Source: an uncultured Alphaproteobacteria bacterium
Lineage (GTDB): Bacteria; Pseudomonadota; Alphaproteobacteria; RF32; CAG-239
Assembly: GCA_947588655.1 (NCBI GenBank)
Contig: CANPYS010000008.1
Coordinates: forward strand, 1-54,703
Direction of reading: 5' to 3'
Length of the DNA: 54,703 nt
Shown here: positions 51,932 through 54,703 of the stretch, one piece after another
Layout: each line of letters starts with the position of its first letter
How positions within the stretch are numbered: position 1 is the stretch's first letter
Notes under the pieces: generated by a model
Databases searched by the model: none
The model's input: only the letters and a program-made list of their open reading frames with translations
Told to the model about the DNA's origin: nothing
Made by a program: the position numbers and the translations under genes

Positions 51932-51948
51932 TTGCCAATAACGGTGAT

Positions 51949-51976
51949 AACTGCGGGACATCTTTGTTCCGCAGTT
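51949..51976 (+). promoter_or_regulatory. rpsO-pnp intercistronic hairpin (likely RNase processing site)
   Basis: AACTGCGGGAC pairs with GTTCCGCAGTT (11 bp, one G-T) around an ATCTTT loop, with no T-run after it. In Escherichia coli a hairpin in the pnp leader is cut by RNase III and mediates PNPase self-control; position and shape suggest the same here (inference). Confidence 0.6.
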
Positions 51977-52034
51977 GTCATAAAATCCTGATGACATTTA
52001 TCAGGTGAGGTTTATAGATAGAAAGGTAGAAAAG

Positions 52035-54149
52035 ATGATTGAATTTAAACAATGCCGCCAAGAGATGGATTGGGGCGGCCGTAAGTTAATATTAGAAACA
52101 GGTAAAATTGCCCGCCAGGCAGAAGGGGCAGTAGTTGCAACGTATGGTAAGACAGTGGTGGTTGCAACAGTTTGCGCCGCAAAAGAAGTGAGCGCTGATC
52201 AAGACTTTTTTCCATTAACAGTTAATTATCAAGAAAAATATTATGCCACAGGCAAAATTCCAGGTGGCTTTATGAAACGCGAGGGCAAGCCTTCTGAACG
52301 CGAAGTGCTGATTTCAAGGCTCATTGATCGCCCGATTCGCCCGCTTTTCCCCGATGCTTTCAAAAACGAAGTACAGATTGTTTGCACCACGGTTGCGCAT
52401 GATCAAGAAAATGACTCTGATGTTGTGGCAATGATTGCGGCGTCCGCGGCTTTGGCCGTTTCGGGCATTCCGTTTATGGGCCCGATTGGCGCGGCAAAAA
52501 TTGGCTACAAAGACGGACAATATATTTTAAACCCGACTTTGGAGCAAAGAAAATCGTCTGATTTGGAATTGGCGGTTGCTGGTACATCCGAGGGCGTGCT
52601 GATGGTTGAATCTGAGGCAAACGAACTTTCCGAAGAAACAATGCTTAACGCCGTGATGTTTGGTTTTGAGAGTTTTCAGCCTGTTATTCAGATGATTAAC
52701 GAACTCAAAAAGCAAGCAGGCAAGCCCGATTGGGAAGCGCCCGCTTTTCCGCCTGAGTTTGAGACACTTTTTGCCCGCATTGAAAAAGATTTCGGCAAAA
52801 AGTATGAAGAAGCCTTTACAGAAACCGACAAACTCAAACGTGGCGAGATTTTAAGCAAGCTTGCCGAAGAAGTGAAAGCCACAATTGACGAGGAAAATGA
52901 GGTTGAAACACGCTTGGCGCCTGACGTGATTGAAAAGTTAATGCACAAGACCATGCGCGAAAAGGTTTTGACAACAGGTCGTCGCATTGACGGGCGCGAT
53001 ACCAAAACCGTCCGCCCAATTAGTTGCGAAGTAGATGTTTTGCCCACCACCCACGGTTCGGCACTCTTTACGCGTGGCGAAACGCAGGCTTTGGTTGTAA
53101 CAACGCTTGGCACGGAAGACGACGCGCAAATTGTTGACGGCTTAATGAACGAATATAAGCAAGACTTTATGCTTTATTACAACTTCCCGCCGTTTTCAGT
53201 TGGCGAATGTGGTCGTTTAGGCACGCCGGGACGTCGTGAAATCGGTCACGGCAAACTTGCTTGGCGCGCTATTCATCCGATGATGCCCTCTGACAAGGAA
53301 AAATTCCCTTATTCTATCCGTGTTGTTTCGGATATTATGGAATCTAACGGTTCTTCTTCCATGGCAACGGTTTGCGGCACAACGCTTTCATTAGAAGCCG
53401 CCGGCGTCCCGATGAAAAAGCCTGTCGCGGGCATTGCTATGGGCTTAATCAAGGAAGATGACGGCCGTGTGGCGATTTTGACCGATATTTTAGGCGATGA
53501 AGACCACCTCGGCGACATGGACTTTAAGGTTGCCGGTACTTCTGACGGTGTGACAGCCTTGCAAATGGACATCAAAATCACATCTATCACCAAAGAGATT
53601 ATGAAAAACGCCTTGGCGCAAGCGCATGAAGGGCGCATTCACATCTTGGGCGAAATGGCAAAAGCGATTGCCGCGCCGCGTGAAAAAGTGTCTGATTTAG
53701 CGCCGCGTATTATCTCGCTTAAAATTCCGGTTGATAAAATCCGCGAAGTGATTGGCACAGGCGGCAAAGTTATTCGCGAAATCATTGAAAAGACAAACAC
53801 CAAGATTGACATTTCCGATGACGGCATTGTCAAAATTGCCTCTGTCAAGAAAGAAGACGGCGAGGCGGCTCTGAAGTTGGTGTTAGATATTGTTGCCGAG
53901 CCTGAACCGGGGGCAATTTACAAAGGCGTTATTACCAAGATTATGGACTTTGGCGCATTTGTCCGCTTTGTTGGCTCTACCGAAGGCTTAGTGCATATTT
54001 CTGAAGTGAAAGACGAGCGCATCGCCTCTGTTTCTGACTTCTACAAAGAAGGCGATTCCATTTGGGTGAAGTGCCTTGGCGTGGATAACCGTGGCAAGTG
54101 GAAACTTTCAGCTAAGAGGGTTAACCAAGAAACCGGCGAAGAACGATAA
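52035..54149 (+). CDS. pnp: Polynucleotide phosphorylase
   Basis: The 3'-5' exoribonuclease uses phosphate and is a trimer in RNA decay. Two RNase PH domains (about residues 10-220 and 310-540) are visible through [22 protein letters not shown] and [21 protein letters not shown] domain ([21 protein letters not shown]) and a C-terminal S1 domain ([29 protein letters not shown]) follow. The ATG at 52035 has AAAGGTAGAAAAG before it and gives the usual start [18 protein letters not shown]; a longer frame from 52005 adds non-conserved residues. Length (704 aa) is normal. Confidence 0.97.
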   Translation: MIEFKQCRQEMDWGGRKLILETGKIARQAEGAVVATYGKTVVVATVCAAKEVSADQDFFPLTVNYQEKYYATGKIPGGFMKREGKPSEREVLISRLIDRPIRPLFPDAFKNEVQIVCTTVAHDQENDSDVVAMIAASAALAVSGIPFMGPIGAAKIGYKDGQYILNPTLEQRKSSDLELAVAGTSEGVLMVESEANELSEETMLNAVMFGFESFQPVIQMINELKKQAGKPDWEAPAFPPEFETLFARIEKDFGKKYEEAFTETDKLKRGEILSKLAEEVKATIDEENEVETRLAPDVIEKLMHKTMREKVLTTGRRIDGRDTKTVRPISCEVDVLPTTHGSALFTRGETQALVVTTLGTEDDAQIVDGLMNEYKQDFMLYYNFPPFSVGECGRLGTPGRREIGHGKLAWRAIHPMMPSDKEKFPYSIRVVSDIMESNGSSSMATVCGTTLSLEAAGVPMKKPVAGIAMGLIKEDDGRVAILTDILGDEDHLGDMDFKVAGTSDGVTALQMDIKITSITKEIMKNALAQAHEGRIHILGEMAKAIAAPREKVSDLAPRIISLKIPVDKIREVIGTGGKVIREIIEKTNTKIDISDDGIVKIASVKKEDGEAALKLVLDIVAEPEPGAIYKGVITKIMDFGAFVRFVGSTEGLVHISEVKDERIASVSDFYKEGDSIWVKCLGVDNRGKWKLSAKRVNQETGEER

Positions 54150-54167
54150 AGGAAAGGCGTATAGCAG

Positions 54168-54260
54168 CACATCTAGAGGCGTTTTTGCGGGTCTCGCAAA
54201 ATTCATGTACTATTTTTGTACACTAGAATTTTGCTCGCCCTGAAAACGCCTCTATCTGCA
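54168..54260. repeat. Large palindrome downstream of pnp
   Basis: AGAGGCGTTTT (54175-54185) pairs with AAAACGCCTCT (54243-54253). GCAAAATTC (54196-54204) pairs with GAATTTTGC (54226-54234), and GTAC pairs with GTAC around a TATTTTT loop. It could end pnp transcription or stabilise its mRNA. Its outer end GTGCAGATAGAG (minus strand) is shared with the 116-bp repeats near tRNA-Pro. Confidence 0.7.
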
Positions 54261-54399
54261 CACGCTATCTGCGTTTCCTTGGGGTTGTTTTATCCTCGCG
54301 CACCCTGAAAACGCCTCTATCTGTACTACTCTCCGCCTTTCCGAGGACTAAGAGAAAATAAGGATTTATTTGTTGTTTTCTAAACGTGCGGCCGCCCCG

Positions 54400-54575
54400 T
54401 GAGGTCATTCTGAGGCAATTTATTGCCGAAGAGTCCAGGACAACCAACCTTTCCGAATTGTCATGCTGAATTTATTTCAGCATCTCATTAATAAGATCCC
54501 GAAACGAGTTCGGGATGACGATTCGGATGGTTTTTCCACCTGGATTCTTCGGCGGTAAACCGCCTCAGAATTGTT
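54400..54575. repeat. Cluster of dispersed palindromic repeats
   Basis: The three families seen at 6239-6406 recur in similar order: the CATTCTGAGG...GAAGAGTCCAGGACAAC type (about 54404-54442), GTCATGCTGAATTTATTTCAGCATCTC with CCCGAAACGAGTTCGGGATGACG (about 54460-54523), and CCTGGATTCTTCGGCGGTAAACCGCCTCAGAA (about 54539-54570). Confidence 0.85.
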
Positions 54576-54703
54576 AGAAAGAAAAGGACTATACAAAAGG
54601 AATAAAAAGGAGTAAAAAAGAAAAAGGCGGAAGAACGTCTCAGAATAGGGTGACCCCCGTTGTCATCTTGTTCTCCGCCCCTTAATTAAGATACTTGATG
54701 GGT

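Larger units (their letters stand above)
54150..54703. other. Repeat-rich spacer after pnp, to window end
   Basis: No gene is seen. It holds a large imperfect palindrome (54168-54260), a related GCACCCTGAAAACGCCTCTATCTG block (54300-54325), and the dispersed repeats AGTCCAGGACAAC, GTCATGCTGAATTTATTTCAGCATCTC and GGATTCTTCGGCGGTAAACCGCC (54430-54575). The last 100 bases are AT- and A/G-rich without recognisable structure. Confidence 0.8.

Overview
The window looks like chromosome of an AT-rich, probably host-associated alphaproteobacterium (a Rickettsiales/Holosporales- or RF32-like lineage). This placement is inferred from the gene orders map-radC, secA divergent from a parvulin-type isomerase, secY-adk-rpsM-rpsK-rpoA and truB-rpsO-pnp, from frequent TTG/GTG starts, from a P-type (VirB) secretion locus with two VirB8 paralogues, and from many short dispersed palindromic repeats between genes. 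No taxon can be fixed without rRNA or protein searches.

Layout. 1-1286: 3' half of a 23S rRNA, 5S rRNA and terminator. 1291-2162: a frameshifted DUF5131 gene. 2282-6072: four tandem paralogues built of ~33-residue WG-like repeats, each with its own near-identical promoter and hairpin terminator. 6074-7185: repeat-rich spacer with a tRNA-Pro(TGG). 7186-8422: radC-like and map. 8653-12703: secY-adk and rpsM-rpsK-rpoA. 12792-15618: an exported beta-helix protein, a repeat-rich spacer and an outer-membrane beta-barrel. 16079-19809: secA and a divergent PpiC/SurA-like protein. 19857-20327: a small membrane protein.

20564-44716 is the centrepiece: a ~24 kb one-strand type IV secretion operon. The order is virB3, virB4, four exported coiled-coil or low-complexity proteins (one of 1457 aa, one with a GAF-like domain), virB8, a VirB7-like lipoprotein, a second virB8, virB9 with a C-terminal SPOR domain, two giant proteins that look like a VirB10 split into an inner-membrane half and an outer-membrane half (each with a long repeat solenoid), and virB11. 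No virB1, virB2, virB6 or virD4 is seen in the window.

45528-50046: small hypothetical genes, a membrane HExxH protein, and an exported protein followed by Mpl/MurC-like ligase and LD-carboxypeptidase (probable peptidoglycan recycling). 50151-54149: tetR, truB, rpsO, pnp. Gene-free stretches hold several repeat families, including a ~155-bp element present in four near-complete copies whose stems differ by compensatory changes.
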